A stretch of 37,733 nt of DNA, from positions 1-37,733 of the forward strand of contig PDSY01000023.1 of NCBI GenBank assembly GCA_002747105.1. Reading direction: 5' to 3'. Below, piece after piece: positions 15,072 to 22,764 of this stretch. The notes under the pieces were generated by a model that saw only the letters and a program-made list of their open reading frames with translations, searched no databases and was not told the origin of the DNA. Position 1 is the stretch's first letter; every line of letters starts with the position of its first letter. The stretch is from Flavobacteriales bacterium (GTDB lineage: Bacteria > Bacteroidota > Bacteroidia > Flavobacteriales > Weeksellaceae). The translations under genes were made by a program, and so were the position numbers.

Positions 15072-16496
15072 ATGAAATACGATTATCAAAATTTAAAAGT
15101 AAAATCAAAAGAAAACGAAAATAAAGTTCCTCAAATCTTCATATTACAGACTCAGACTGAGGTGGAAAATCATCAATGCACTTCCACTTTGAAGGATAAA
15201 ATAAATGGATTGTTTCAGAAAAAAGAGAATGGCGTATTGCTATCTTTTGGGGAGCAATTAGAATTCTTTGTTATTGTTTCTAAAACTGAAAATGAAGACC
15301 TTAGAAAATTGGGGGCTCAAGTTTATACTGAAATTAAAAATCAAAAAATAACAAGTGCAGAAGTAGTACCAACGACCTTGGATGAAAAAAAGATATTTTA
15401 TTTTGTGGAAGGACTTTTGCTGAGCAGTTATCATTTTGATAAGTATAAAAAGGAAAAATCAGATTGGAATATTACACTACATATCCCTGAATCTGTTTTA
15501 TCTTCATCAAAGGTCAAGGAATTGAACATCATCACTTTATCCACTTCCCTTACCAAAACATTAGTCAATGAGCCGTTGAATTTTATGGATGCTTTACAAT
15601 TTTCTGAAATCGCCAAAGAAATGGGAAAAGTATTTGGATTCGAAACAGAAGTTTTAGACAAAAAACAAATCGAAACCCTTAGAATGGGCGGTTTATTAGG
15701 TGTTAATAAAGGTTCTGAGACACCTCCTACTTTTAACATTTTGACTTATGCTCCAGAAAATGCGGTAAACGAAAAACCGATTGTCTTGGTAGGGAAAGGC
15801 GTAATGTTTGATACAGGTGGTTATTCCATTAAAGTCAGTGGACATATGACCGGAATGAAATCTGATATGGGCGGTGGAGCTGGTGTTTTAGGAGCTATTT
15901 CGGCAATTGCAGGGAACAAACTTCCTTATCATATTGTAGGTTTAGTACCTGCTACGGATAACAAAATTTCCTCTAATGCAATGGTGGTAGATGATGTGAT
16001 TACCACAATGGATGGCACCACAGTGGAAGTACTGAATACCGATGCAGAAGGGCGTTTAATTTTGTGCGATGCACTTACTTATGCCAAGCGATATAACCCT
16101 GAATTGGTTATTGATATGGCAACGCTTACTGGAGCATCGGTGGCGATTACAGGAGATTTTGGAATTGCAATGGCAGGAAATCACCAAGTTTATATGGACG
16201 AATTAAAATCTTGTGGCGAAGAAGTGTATGAAAGGTTAATACAATTGCCTTTTTGGAAGGAATATGAAGATTTACTAAAATCAGACATCGCTGATTTAAA
16301 AAATATCGGTGGAGCGATTGGTGGAGCAACCACGGCGGGTAAGTTTTTAGAGCATTTCACCGATTACCCTTGGATTCATTTGGATATTGCAGGGATTGCA
16401 TTCATTGATAAAAATAAAGATTATCGACAAAGTGGAGGTACATCGGCACCTGTGCGTTTAATCTATGATTTCATCAAAAATAGAACCGAAAATTAA
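15072..16496 (+). CDS. Leucyl aminopeptidase-type M17 metallopeptidase
   Basis: A 474-residue cytoplasmic exopeptidase that removes N-terminal residues from peptides, using two metal ions and working as a hexamer. The catalytic domain (~175-474) has the M17 motifs: VGKGVMFDTGGYSIK, with the metal-binding Lys and Asp, the downstream KSDMGGGAGVLG segment, and the family signature NTDAEGRL. The N-terminal ~165 residues match the less conserved M17 N domain in size. Start, promoter and a strong terminator all agree on a one-gene unit. It is close to PepA in architecture, but I leave the symbol empty because several M17 paralogues occur in this class. Confidence 0.95.
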   Translation: MKYDYQNLKVKSKENENKVPQIFILQTQTEVENHQCTSTLKDKINGLFQKKENGVLLSFGEQLEFFVIVSKTENEDLRKLGAQVYTEIKNQKITSAEVVPTTLDEKKIFYFVEGLLLSSYHFDKYKKEKSDWNITLHIPESVLSSSKVKELNIITLSTSLTKTLVNEPLNFMDALQFSEIAKEMGKVFGFETEVLDKKQIETLRMGGLLGVNKGSETPPTFNILTYAPENAVNEKPIVLVGKGVMFDTGGYSIKVSGHMTGMKSDMGGGAGVLGAISAIAGNKLPYHIVGLVPATDNKISSNAMVVDDVITTMDGTTVEVLNTDAEGRLILCDALTYAKRYNPELVIDMATLTGASVAITGDFGIAMAGNHQVYMDELKSCGEEVYERLIQLPFWKEYEDLLKSDIADLKNIGGAIGGATTAGKFLEHFTDYPWIHLDIAGIAFIDKNKDYRQSGGTSAPVRLIYDFIKNRTEN

Positions 16497-16522
16497 ATCA
16501 TAATTTTTAATTTTTTTATTCG

Positions 16523-16553
16523 AAATAGACTGTCCAATATCGGCAGTCTATTT
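16523..16553 (+). terminator. Terminator after aminopeptidase gene
   Basis: AAATAGACTG (16523-16532) pairs exactly with CAGTCTATTT (16544-16553) around an 11-base loop, followed by further T. It is 26 bases past the stop codon. Confidence 0.85.
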
Positions 16554-16601
16554 TTTGTAAATTTATTCTTGTTCTAAATCTAAAAATCATTTTAAAACTT
16601 G

Positions 16602-16609
16602 TATATTTG
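16602..16609 (+). promoter_or_regulatory. -7 box of polyprenyl synthase gene
   Basis: TATATTTG is a full match to TAnnTTTG, 26 bases before the GTG start. No clear -33 element at the normal distance. Confidence 0.55.
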
Positions 16610-16635
16610 CTTTTTATACAGAACGAATATCATTT

Positions 16636-17613
16636 GTGGCAAAAATTGTAGAAAACATCAAGCGACCTATCACCGAGGAAATGAAACTTTTTGAACAAAA
16701 GTTTTATGAATCTATGCAGAGCAAAGTTCCTCTATTAGATAAAGTAACAAGATTCATTGTTACCACCAAAGGTAAACAAATGCGTCCAATGTTTGTATTT
16801 TTGTGTGCTAAACTCATCGGTGAGGTCAATGAAAAAACCTATCGAGGGGCTTCCATGATAGAGCTGATTCATACTGCCACTTTGGTACACGATGATGTCG
16901 TGGATGAAAGTTTTAAAAGACGAAATTTCTTTTCGATTAATGCCCTGTGGAAAAATAAAATTGCCGTTTTGGTAGGCGATTATTTATTATCTAAATCTGT
17001 ACTTTTATCTACAGATAACAAAGATTATGATGTTTTAGCCGTTATTTCCAGAACCATTCGAGAGATGAGTGAGGGCGAATTGCTCCAACTTGAAAAAGCA
17101 CGAAAATTAGATATTACCGAAGAGGTTTATTATGAAATTATCAGGCAAAAAACAGCTACTTTAATTTCTGCGTGTTGTGAAATAGGTGTTTTATCCAACG
17201 GAGCTGATGAAGATTTAGCCCAAAAAATGCAAAATTTCGGTACATATACAGGAATGGCCTTTCAGATAAAGGACGATTTGTTTGATTATACCACTTCTAA
17301 TGTTATCGGTAAACCTGTAGGGATTGACATTAAGGAACAGAAAATGACTTTACCATTAATCTACACCCTGAAAAATTGTTCCGAAAAAGACAGAAAATAT
17401 TATTTCAATACCATTAAAAGATATAATAATAAAAAATCAAGAGTAAAAGAACTCATTGAATTTGTCAAATCTTCAGGTGGTTTAGAATATGCGATGGAGG
17501 TGATGAAAGATTACCAACAAAAAGCAAAAAACATCCTCGCCGATTTCCCTGATTCCGAAGCTAAAAAATCACTTCTCTTGATGTTAGATTATGTGATTGA
17601 AAGAAAATTATAA
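16636..17613 (+). CDS. Long-chain polyprenyl diphosphate synthase
   Basis: A 325-residue trans-prenyltransferase that extends allylic diphosphates with isopentenyl diphosphate, probably for the menaquinone side chain. The first Asp-rich motif DDVVD is at 86-90 and the second, DDLFD, lies in the C-terminal half (QIKDDLFDYT). The GKxxRP substrate-binding segment is at ~46-51. The residue five places before the first motif is Ala81, a small residue that fits long-chain products (octaprenyl class or similar; inference). The start is GTG at 16636, giving MAKIVENIKRPI, a normal N terminus. It is similar to ispB-type enzymes. It converges with the GH25 gene. Confidence 0.93.
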   Translation: MAKIVENIKRPITEEMKLFEQKFYESMQSKVPLLDKVTRFIVTTKGKQMRPMFVFLCAKLIGEVNEKTYRGASMIELIHTATLVHDDVVDESFKRRNFFSINALWKNKIAVLVGDYLLSKSVLLSTDNKDYDVLAVISRTIREMSEGELLQLEKARKLDITEEVYYEIIRQKTATLISACCEIGVLSNGADEDLAQKMQNFGTYTGMAFQIKDDLFDYTTSNVIGKPVGIDIKEQKMTLPLIYTLKNCSEKDRKYYFNTIKRYNNKKSRVKELIEFVKSSGGLEYAMEVMKDYQQKAKNILADFPDSEAKKSLLLMLDYVIERKL

Positions 17614-17638
17614 TGGGTTAATGCAAAATCAAGGTAAG

Positions 17639-17671
17639 ATATTGTTATCATTTTTTTCAATTCAACAATAT
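17639..17671. terminator. Possible bidirectional terminator
   Basis: ATATTGTT (17639-17646) and AACAATAT (17664-17671) are exact inverted copies with a 17-base loop that itself contains seven T. It lies between two convergent genes. The stem is short and all but one pair on each arm end is A-T, so support is modest. Confidence 0.3.
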
Positions 17672-17687
17672 ATCATGTCAATACCGA

Positions 17688-18527
17688 TTACTTCAACCTA
17701 AATTTTTCCAAATCCTTTAGATTACCATTAAAAACATTTAAATCGACTTTGGTATTGATTCCTTTGATAATACCTTTTTCCGAAAATTGCCAAAAATCCC
17801 ATTGATTATCCGGTATTGGCTGAGGAACATCATTGTAATTCGCCATCCAAATAGGATAACCCTTAATATCATGCTGTAAATAATCTTTATAAAAATGATA
17901 ATAAGTGTAAATAATGGGTTTTACGCCATATTTTTTCTCTACTAAATTGAGCCAAATTTTAAGGTTTTTAATCAATTCTGATTCATCTTCAAGATGAGGC
18001 AATTTTTCAATATCTAAAACAGGTCGCAAATCTCCCTTTTGCAAGCGAATGGTTTTTAAAAAATTATTGGCTTGGCGTTTGGGATCTTCATCAGGTCTGT
18101 AATAATGATAAGCCCCACGGATATAATTATTTTTTTTGGTTTTCTTCCAAAAATATTTGAAATTTCCGTCTTTACTAGAATTTCCCATTGTGGCTCTCAT
18201 CAAAACGAAATGAATAGGTACTTCTTGTTGTTTAATCTGTAAACTATCCCATTTAAACTGCCTTCTCTTTTGATAATGAGAAATATCAATACCAAAGACT
18301 TTATCACTATGCTTATCAATGATTTTATTCATTCTATAAGTTTCAAAAGCCGAATTGGATAATTTTAATTGTCGAAAAGGCTGAAAATAAATCGAATAAT
18401 AATACGCAATTTGATGACGATATTTAAAACCAACTCCTCCCAGAATGAGTATCAAGATTAGACAGAAGAACAGCACAAAAGTACAACCTCTATTCTTTTT
18501 TGTTTTTCTCCTACCCTTTTTTGCCAT
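17688..18527 (-). CDS. GH25 family lysozyme, membrane-anchored
   Basis: A 279-residue muramidase-type glycoside hydrolase. A basic N terminus and one hydrophobic segment (~15-34) form a membrane anchor or uncleaved signal; the catalytic domain fills ~70-275. GH25 marks are clear: FGIDISHYQ, the RGAYHYYRP stretch, the catalytic Asp-x-Glu in PVLDIEKLP, and the C-terminal WDFWQFSEKG and VDLNVFNG blocks. It should cleave the MurNAc-GlcNAc bond of peptidoglycan, so a role in wall remodelling in the periplasm is likely. The start lies 9 bases after the ABC permease stop, making it the last gene of the natAB-like operon. Confidence 0.92.
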   Translation of the reverse strand: MAKKGRRKTKKNRGCTFVLFFCLILILILGGVGFKYRHQIAYYYSIYFQPFRQLKLSNSAFETYRMNKIIDKHSDKVFGIDISHYQKRRQFKWDSLQIKQQEVPIHFVLMRATMGNSSKDGNFKYFWKKTKKNNYIRGAYHYYRPDEDPKRQANNFLKTIRLQKGDLRPVLDIEKLPHLEDESELIKNLKIWLNLVEKKYGVKPIIYTYYHFYKDYLQHDIKGYPIWMANYNDVPQPIPDNQWDFWQFSEKGIIKGINTKVDLNVFNGNLKDLEKFRLK

Positions 18528-18536
18528 TCTCTATTT

Positions 18537-19841
18537 TTAATTTTTAATCCACTTGATAATTTCTTTCAGAGAGGCTTTGTTACCGTGCATTAAAATACCC
18601 ACACGATACACCTTTCCAGCAATGAAAATCATTAATAATGAAGAGATTATCAATAAAAACATCGATAACAAAATTTGCCAAATAGGAACACCAAAAGGAA
18701 TCCTTGCAATCATTGCCACAGGAGAAGTAAATGGGATAATCGACAACCAAAAACCTAATGGTCCGTCAGGATTATTTACCACGGTTAAACTTCCGTACAT
18801 TCCTACCATTAAAGGGATAATGGCAAATAAGGTAAACTGTTGCGTTTCCGTTTCGTTGTCCACCGCAGAACCAATTCCTGCGTAAATCGAACTGTAAAAA
18901 ACATATCCAAAAACGAAAAAGAACAGAAACACAAAAATAATTAATGGAAAATTCAGTTCCAATAAAGAATGCGAAATTTGTGTTAAAAGACTCACAAAAT
19001 CAACACCATTTAACGAGGCATTTTGTTGCGGTAATGTACCAACATTCATAAATTGACGATCTAAAATCAGGGCACTCACCACCGCCATTACAATCCATAT
19101 TCCAAACTGCGTTAATGCGACCAAAGTAACACCGATAATCTTCCCAAGCATCAATTCAAAAGGCTTTACAGAAGAAATGATAATCTCCACCACACGATTG
19201 TTTTTTTCCTCCAAAACGCTACGCATAACCCGAACGCCGTACATGATAATGAACATAAAAACAATGTACATCAAACCGACGCCCAAGCCATATTTGATAT
19301 TAAAATCTAAATCGCTATCAATATTTTCGTTTTGGTGAATATTTTTGGCTTTAAGGTGAAAATCTTTGTCCAAGTCATCAAGGATGGCATTGGTAATTTG
19401 AAGTTTTTTAATTTTTTCATCACGAATAATCTGTGTTAAATCATCAACGATTGTTCGCTTGGTTTCCAATCCGATTTTTGATTTCATCAAAAGTTCAGAT
19501 TTCTTTTCTATTTCTTCTAAATTATCGGTTGCCTTTTCTCCCAATATTAATAATCCATCAATATTTTCCAAATTATCCATTTCAGTAATAATTTGTTTTT
19601 CGGAATCTGCCGAAACAAAAATGTAATTCACTTCCTCTGATGAATGCAATTTTTGTTCAAAAAGTCCTGTTTTATCAATTACCTGAATCGTAAATTGGGT
19701 CTCATTGACTTGAAATAAAAAAGAGATAAAGAAACCAAAACCCACCACTAATAAAGGGGTTAAAATAGTCAGAATAATAAAGGATTTCTTTTTTACTTGT
19801 GTTAAAAATTCTCTTTGAGCAACAAGGAAAATATTTCTCAT
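18537..19841 (-). CDS. ABC-2 type exporter permease (NatB-like)
   Basis: A 434-residue inner-membrane protein. One helix near the N terminus (~20-42) is followed by a large extracytoplasmic domain (~45-185) and a C-terminal cluster of five to six helices (~190-415), the layout of NatB/YhaP-type ABC-2 permeases. The segment SVLEEKNNRVVEIIISSVKP after the second helix is typical of this group. Its ATG is two bases from the ATPase stop, so the two form one transporter. Sodium export has been shown for B. subtilis NatAB; the cargo here is not known. Confidence 0.9.
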   Translation of the reverse strand: MRNIFLVAQREFLTQVKKKSFIILTILTPLLVVGFGFFISFLFQVNETQFTIQVIDKTGLFEQKLHSSEEVNYIFVSADSEKQIITEMDNLENIDGLLILGEKATDNLEEIEKKSELLMKSKIGLETKRTIVDDLTQIIRDEKIKKLQITNAILDDLDKDFHLKAKNIHQNENIDSDLDFNIKYGLGVGLMYIVFMFIIMYGVRVMRSVLEEKNNRVVEIIISSVKPFELMLGKIIGVTLVALTQFGIWIVMAVVSALILDRQFMNVGTLPQQNASLNGVDFVSLLTQISHSLLELNFPLIIFVFLFFFVFGYVFYSSIYAGIGSAVDNETETQQFTLFAIIPLMVGMYGSLTVVNNPDGPLGFWLSIIPFTSPVAMIARIPFGVPIWQILLSMFLLIISSLLMIFIAGKVYRVGILMHGNKASLKEIIKWIKN

Positions 19842-19843
19842 AA

Positions 19844-20758
19844 TTAATTTTCGTTTTGTTTAATCGCTTGTATAAAAACCTCGTTCATACTTGGAATTTT
19901 CTCATCAAAGGAACGAATTTCGCCTACTTGTAGGAGTTCAGAAAATAATTTTTCTTGGTCATTGGTGGAGTTCATTTCAAAATAAGTCAGTCCATTTTTT
20001 TGAGTAATTTTCTCAATTGGAAAACGCTGCTGAAAATGGGCTAATTTTTCTTCATCGACTTTATTTAAAATAACATCAAAAACATTCTTTTTAAATTTTT
20101 CTCTCACCTCGAAAACCTTACCATCAATGATTTTTTTAGACTGATGAATCATCGCAATACTATCGCACATCTCCTCCACGCTTTCCATTCGATGAGTAGA
20201 AAGGATAATGGTAGTTCCATTATTTTTAAGGTCGATGATTTGGTCTTTAATCAAATTCGCATTCACTGGGTCAAATCCCGAAAATGGTTCATCTAAAATC
20301 AATAATTTAGGCTGATGAAGTACGGTAACGACAAACTGAATTTTCTGAGCCATTCCTTTGGATAATTCGGAGAGTTTCTTTTTCCACCAAAGGTCGATTT
20401 CCAATTTTTCAAACCAAATTTTAGCTTGATCAATCGCCTCTTTCTTAGACATTCCTTTGAGTTCTCCAAAATAAATAATTTGGTCGCCAACGGTCATATT
20501 TTTATACAGCCCTCTTTCTTCTGGCATATAACCAATATCTCGGATATGATTTTGGTGCAATGATTTACCATCTATCAAAATCTCCCCTTTATCGGCTTGG
20601 GTAATTTGATTTAAAATTCTAATAAAACTAGTTTTCCCCGCTCCATTGGGACCCAGAAGTCCATAAATTTCGGATTGAGGAACATGAATACTAAAATCTT
20701 GTAAGGCGACTTTCTTACCAGAATCATACGTTTTGGTAACATTCTTTGCTTTCAGCAT
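19844..20758 (-). CDS. ABC transporter ATP-binding protein (NatA-like)
   Basis: A 304-residue ATPase subunit. Walker A is GPNGAGKT (36-43), the signature region is LSKGMAQKIQFV, and Walker B with the catalytic Glu is LLILDEPFSGFDP. The H-loop His is in STHRMES. After the ATPase core (~1-215) comes a C-terminal ~85-residue domain common in DrrA/NatA-type exporters. It sits 28 bases after the small sorting-domain gene and directly before its permease, with GH25 last. The order suggests an exporter operon that includes a peptidoglycan hydrolase. Confidence 0.95.
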   Translation of the reverse strand: MLKAKNVTKTYDSGKKVALQDFSIHVPQSEIYGLLGPNGAGKTSFIRILNQITQADKGEILIDGKSLHQNHIRDIGYMPEERGLYKNMTVGDQIIYFGELKGMSKKEAIDQAKIWFEKLEIDLWWKKKLSELSKGMAQKIQFVVTVLHQPKLLILDEPFSGFDPVNANLIKDQIIDLKNNGTTIILSTHRMESVEEMCDSIAMIHQSKKIIDGKVFEVREKFKKNVFDVILNKVDEEKLAHFQQRFPIEKITQKNGLTYFEMNSTNDQEKLFSELLQVGEIRSFDEKIPSMNEVFIQAIKQNEN

Positions 20759-20786
20759 TGCTAATGGTAACTAAAAAAAATAAAAA

Positions 20787-21116
20787 TTATTGCTTAATGA
20801 TTTGTTTTACTTTGCTTTTTTTGTTGCTTAAAGTATATTTCATTAGGTACTTACCTGATTTCAATCGGTCAAGGTTAATTTTAGTAGCATTGGCATTCAA
20901 TTGATAAGTTGCCACAGGACGCCCCAAAATACTAAAAAAAGTAACCGTTTGGATTTTAATTTTAGGATTTTCTACCTTTAAAAACAAGCTGTTTTTGGTA
21001 GGATTAGGGTAAGCTACCACCACATTAGTTGGTTGCTTCTCAATAGATTGAGCTTTCAGCGTTCCCGAAATCATCAAGAATGCCCCAAAGAATAATATAT
21101 AGATAATTTTTTTCAT
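20787..21116 (-). CDS. Miniature secreted protein: signal peptide plus T9SS-type sorting domain
   Basis: A 109-residue protein. Residues 1-22 (MKKIIYILFFGAFLMISG...) form a signal peptide ending near KAQ. Nearly all of the rest is a T9SS type A-like C-terminal domain: PNPTKNSLFLKVENP, then TVTFFSILGRPVATYQL, and a final LKSGKYLMKYTLSNKKSKVKQIIKQ-type tail. There is no cargo domain, only about ten residues between signal and sorting domain. The ATG at 21116 is chosen because it starts the signal peptide. Upstream lies a -7-like box. It may be a real exported peptide, an attachment competitor, or a decayed cargo gene. A TTG/ATG start further upstream would destroy the signal. Confidence 0.75.
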   Translation of the reverse strand: MKKIIYILFFGAFLMISGTLKAQSIEKQPTNVVVAYPNPTKNSLFLKVENPKIKIQTVTFFSILGRPVATYQLNANATKINLDRLKSGKYLMKYTLSNKKSKVKQIIKQ

Positions 21117-21148
21117 TTTATTATTTAGTGTACTTTTATGACACCTTG

Positions 21149-21179
21149 CGAATATATTAAAATTTGTGCTATCATACAA
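21149..21179 (-). promoter_or_regulatory. Possible promoter of miniature sorting-domain gene
   Basis: Minus-strand TTG (21177-21179), a 20-base spacer and TATATTCG (21149-21156). The -7 box differs from the TAnnTTTG consensus by one base. It would place transcription start about 25-30 bases before the ATG. Confidence 0.35.
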
Positions 21180-21215
21180 GTTTTTAACCTTTTTTATGAA
21201 AATTAACAAATAATA

Positions 21216-22070
21216 TTAATCCACCGAAGTATGGTAATACGCCAACATTTTATAATAGAGTTTAGCCGCCAAAAAAGCGGTTGGTTTACAATAAGGAGAG
21301 TCCATTAATTCTACAATATCAAAACCAACGACATTACATTTTTGAAAGACTTTTTTCAATAGTTTCAAGGTCGGATACCACTCCAAACCACCTGGCTCAG
21401 GCGTTCCCGTAGAAGGAGCAATCGCAGGGTCAAAAGCGTCCAAATCTACCGTAATATAGACATTGCCTTTCAACTTTGATAAAACATCGTCTATCCAATT
21501 TTCGTTTTGATGAATTTCGTGAGCAAAAAAACATTGATTTTTAGGAATATATTGCACCTCTTCCACATCGCAAGAACGAATACCCACTTGGACTAAATTA
21601 TGCTTTTGATTAGCCTCAAAAACGGCACAAGCATGATTGGAAGTTGAACCGTGATAAGAAGGTCTTAAGTCTGTATGAGCATCCAATTGCAAAATCGTTA
21701 AATCCTCAAACTCCTCTCCTACGGCTCTTATTGCACCAATAGAAACCGAATGCTCTCCACCAAAAAGCGTGAACAACTTCCCTTTGTTTTTTAATAGTGC
21801 TTTTGTTTTTTGATACACCGCCTCTGTCATTGCTTCTGGAGAGGAATTTTCGCTCACTTCTCCTGCCCAATGAACGCCTTTTAAATAAGGCTCTGTACCC
21901 GTTTCGATATCGTACAACTCCATATTTTCGGATGCGTCTAAAAATAATTCGGGACCCTTATCCGCTCCTTTTCCCCAAGTAGAGGTTCCGTCATAAGGAA
22001 CGGTAACCAAGATAACCTCTGCATTCTCTAATTGTGCATTTTCTGCTGGAATACCTGCGTATGTTCTCAT
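21216..22070 (-). CDS. speB: Agmatinase-type ureohydrolase
   Basis: A 284-residue binuclear manganese enzyme of the arginase/agmatinase family. Agmatinase converts agmatine to putrescine and urea. All metal ligands are visible: His107 in GGEHSVSIG, Asp130-His132-Asp134 in LDAHTDLR, and Asp209 and Asp211 in VDLDAFDP. The segment STGTPEPGG (220-228) is the agmatinase-like form. Agmatinase fits the family and length better than arginase, but the substrate is not proved. Arginine decarboxylase, its usual partner, is not in this window. Upstream at 22093-22100 is TATCTTCG, one base off the -7 consensus. Confidence 0.88.
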   Translation of the reverse strand: MRTYAGIPAENAQLENAEVILVTVPYDGTSTWGKGADKGPELFLDASENMELYDIETGTEPYLKGVHWAGEVSENSSPEAMTEAVYQKTKALLKNKGKLFTLFGGEHSVSIGAIRAVGEEFEDLTILQLDAHTDLRPSYHGSTSNHACAVFEANQKHNLVQVGIRSCDVEEVQYIPKNQCFFAHEIHQNENWIDDVLSKLKGNVYITVDLDAFDPAIAPSTGTPEPGGLEWYPTLKLLKKVFQKCNVVGFDIVELMDSPYCKPTAFLAAKLYYKMLAYYHTSVD

Positions 22071-22260
22071 TATCTCTAATCAATTTTTTTTGCGAAGATA
22101 AGATTTTATTATTGAAAATATTCGTCAATAATTTAGAAAAGTTCGACCGCTTATCGGAAACGATATAATATCATTTAGGCTTTAAATTTATGATTAAATT
22201 TGGTGTATTAGATATTTTTCTTTTTTTTTCAATAAAAACTATGCTTTTTTTGATATAAAA

Positions 22261-22292
22261 TTTGGAAGTTGAAAAAAAATATATTATATTTG
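22261..22292 (+). promoter_or_regulatory. Promoter of HU gene
   Basis: TTTG (22261-22264), a 20-base spacer and TATATTTG (22285-22292) give the full Bacteroidota promoter consensus, the best promoter in the window. The ATG follows 41 bases later after an A/T-only type leader suited to high translation. Confidence 0.8.
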
Positions 22293-22333
22293 CTATGTAA
22301 AATAATTTTAAACACTAATATTAATAATTAATT

Positions 22334-22609
22334 ATGAACAAATCTCAATTAATTGACGCAATGGCGAAAGACGCAGGTATTACAAAAGTAGCTGCAAAAT
22401 CTGCATTAGAATCTTTTATGTCTAATGTTACTAAGACCTTAAAAAAACAAGACAAGGTAGCACTTATTGGATTCGGAACTTTTTCAGTTTCTCAGAGAGC
22501 GGAGAGAAAGGGTATTAACCCTGCAACGAAAAAACCTATTACAATTGCTGCTAAGAAGGTAGCTAAATTCAAGCCTGGAGCTGAATTAGCAAATGCAGTA
22601 AATAAGTAA
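22334..22609 (+). CDS. HU family DNA-binding protein
   Basis: A 91-residue nucleoid protein that binds and bends DNA as a dimer. The N-terminal helices (MNKSQLIDAMAKDAGITKVAAK) are followed by the family signature GFGTFSVSQRAERKGINPATKKPI (residues ~45-68), which forms the DNA-embracing beta arm with its conserved Pro, and the C-terminal KFKPGAELANAVN. Length is standard. A strong promoter and two following hairpins indicate a monocistronic, well-expressed gene. It converges on dnaA. Confidence 0.96.
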   Translation: MNKSQLIDAMAKDAGITKVAAKSALESFMSNVTKTLKKQDKVALIGFGTFSVSQRAERKGINPATKKPITIAAKKVAKFKPGAELANAVNK

Positions 22610-22640
22610 AATCAGGACTACCATCTGGTAGTTTGATTTT
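22608..22640 (+). terminator. Hairpin 1 after HU gene
   Basis: Inner stem ACTACC (22617-22622) with GGTAGT (22627-22632), outer stem AAAATCA (22608-22614) with TGATTTT (22634-22640). It overlaps the stop codon and ends in a short T run. Confidence 0.6.
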
Positions 22641-22652
22641 AAGGTAAGGTAT

Positions 22653-22684
22653 AAAGATTTGGAAATTTTACTTTCCAAATCTTT
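22653..22684 (+). terminator. Hairpin 2 after HU gene, main terminator
   Basis: AAAGATTTGGAAA (22653-22665) pairs exactly with TTTCCAAATCTTT (22672-22684) around a 6-base loop and is followed by TTTT. An outer pair, AAGGTAT (22646-22652) and ATACCTT (22689-22695), extends the structure. Confidence 0.85.
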
Positions 22685-22707
22685 TTTTATACCTTATGCG
22701 TAAAGAC

Positions 22708-22748
22708 AAAACAAACCCTGTTAGATTAATCTTAACAGGGTTTGTTTT
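22708..22748. terminator. Hairpin 3, terminator of dnaA, possibly bidirectional
   Basis: AAAACAAACCCTGTTA (22708-22723) pairs exactly with TAACAGGGTTTGTTTT (22733-22748), a 16-pair stem with a 9-base loop. It sits 17 bases past the dnaA stop. T-rich tracts occur on both sides, so it could stop transcription from either gene. Confidence 0.85.
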
Positions 22749-22764
22749 TTATATTAATAATTTC

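Noticed and set aside
22071..22260. RNA gene or extra small gene between agmatinase and HU
   Set aside because: No open frame of note and no stable stem; only weak promoter-like sequence for agmatinase.
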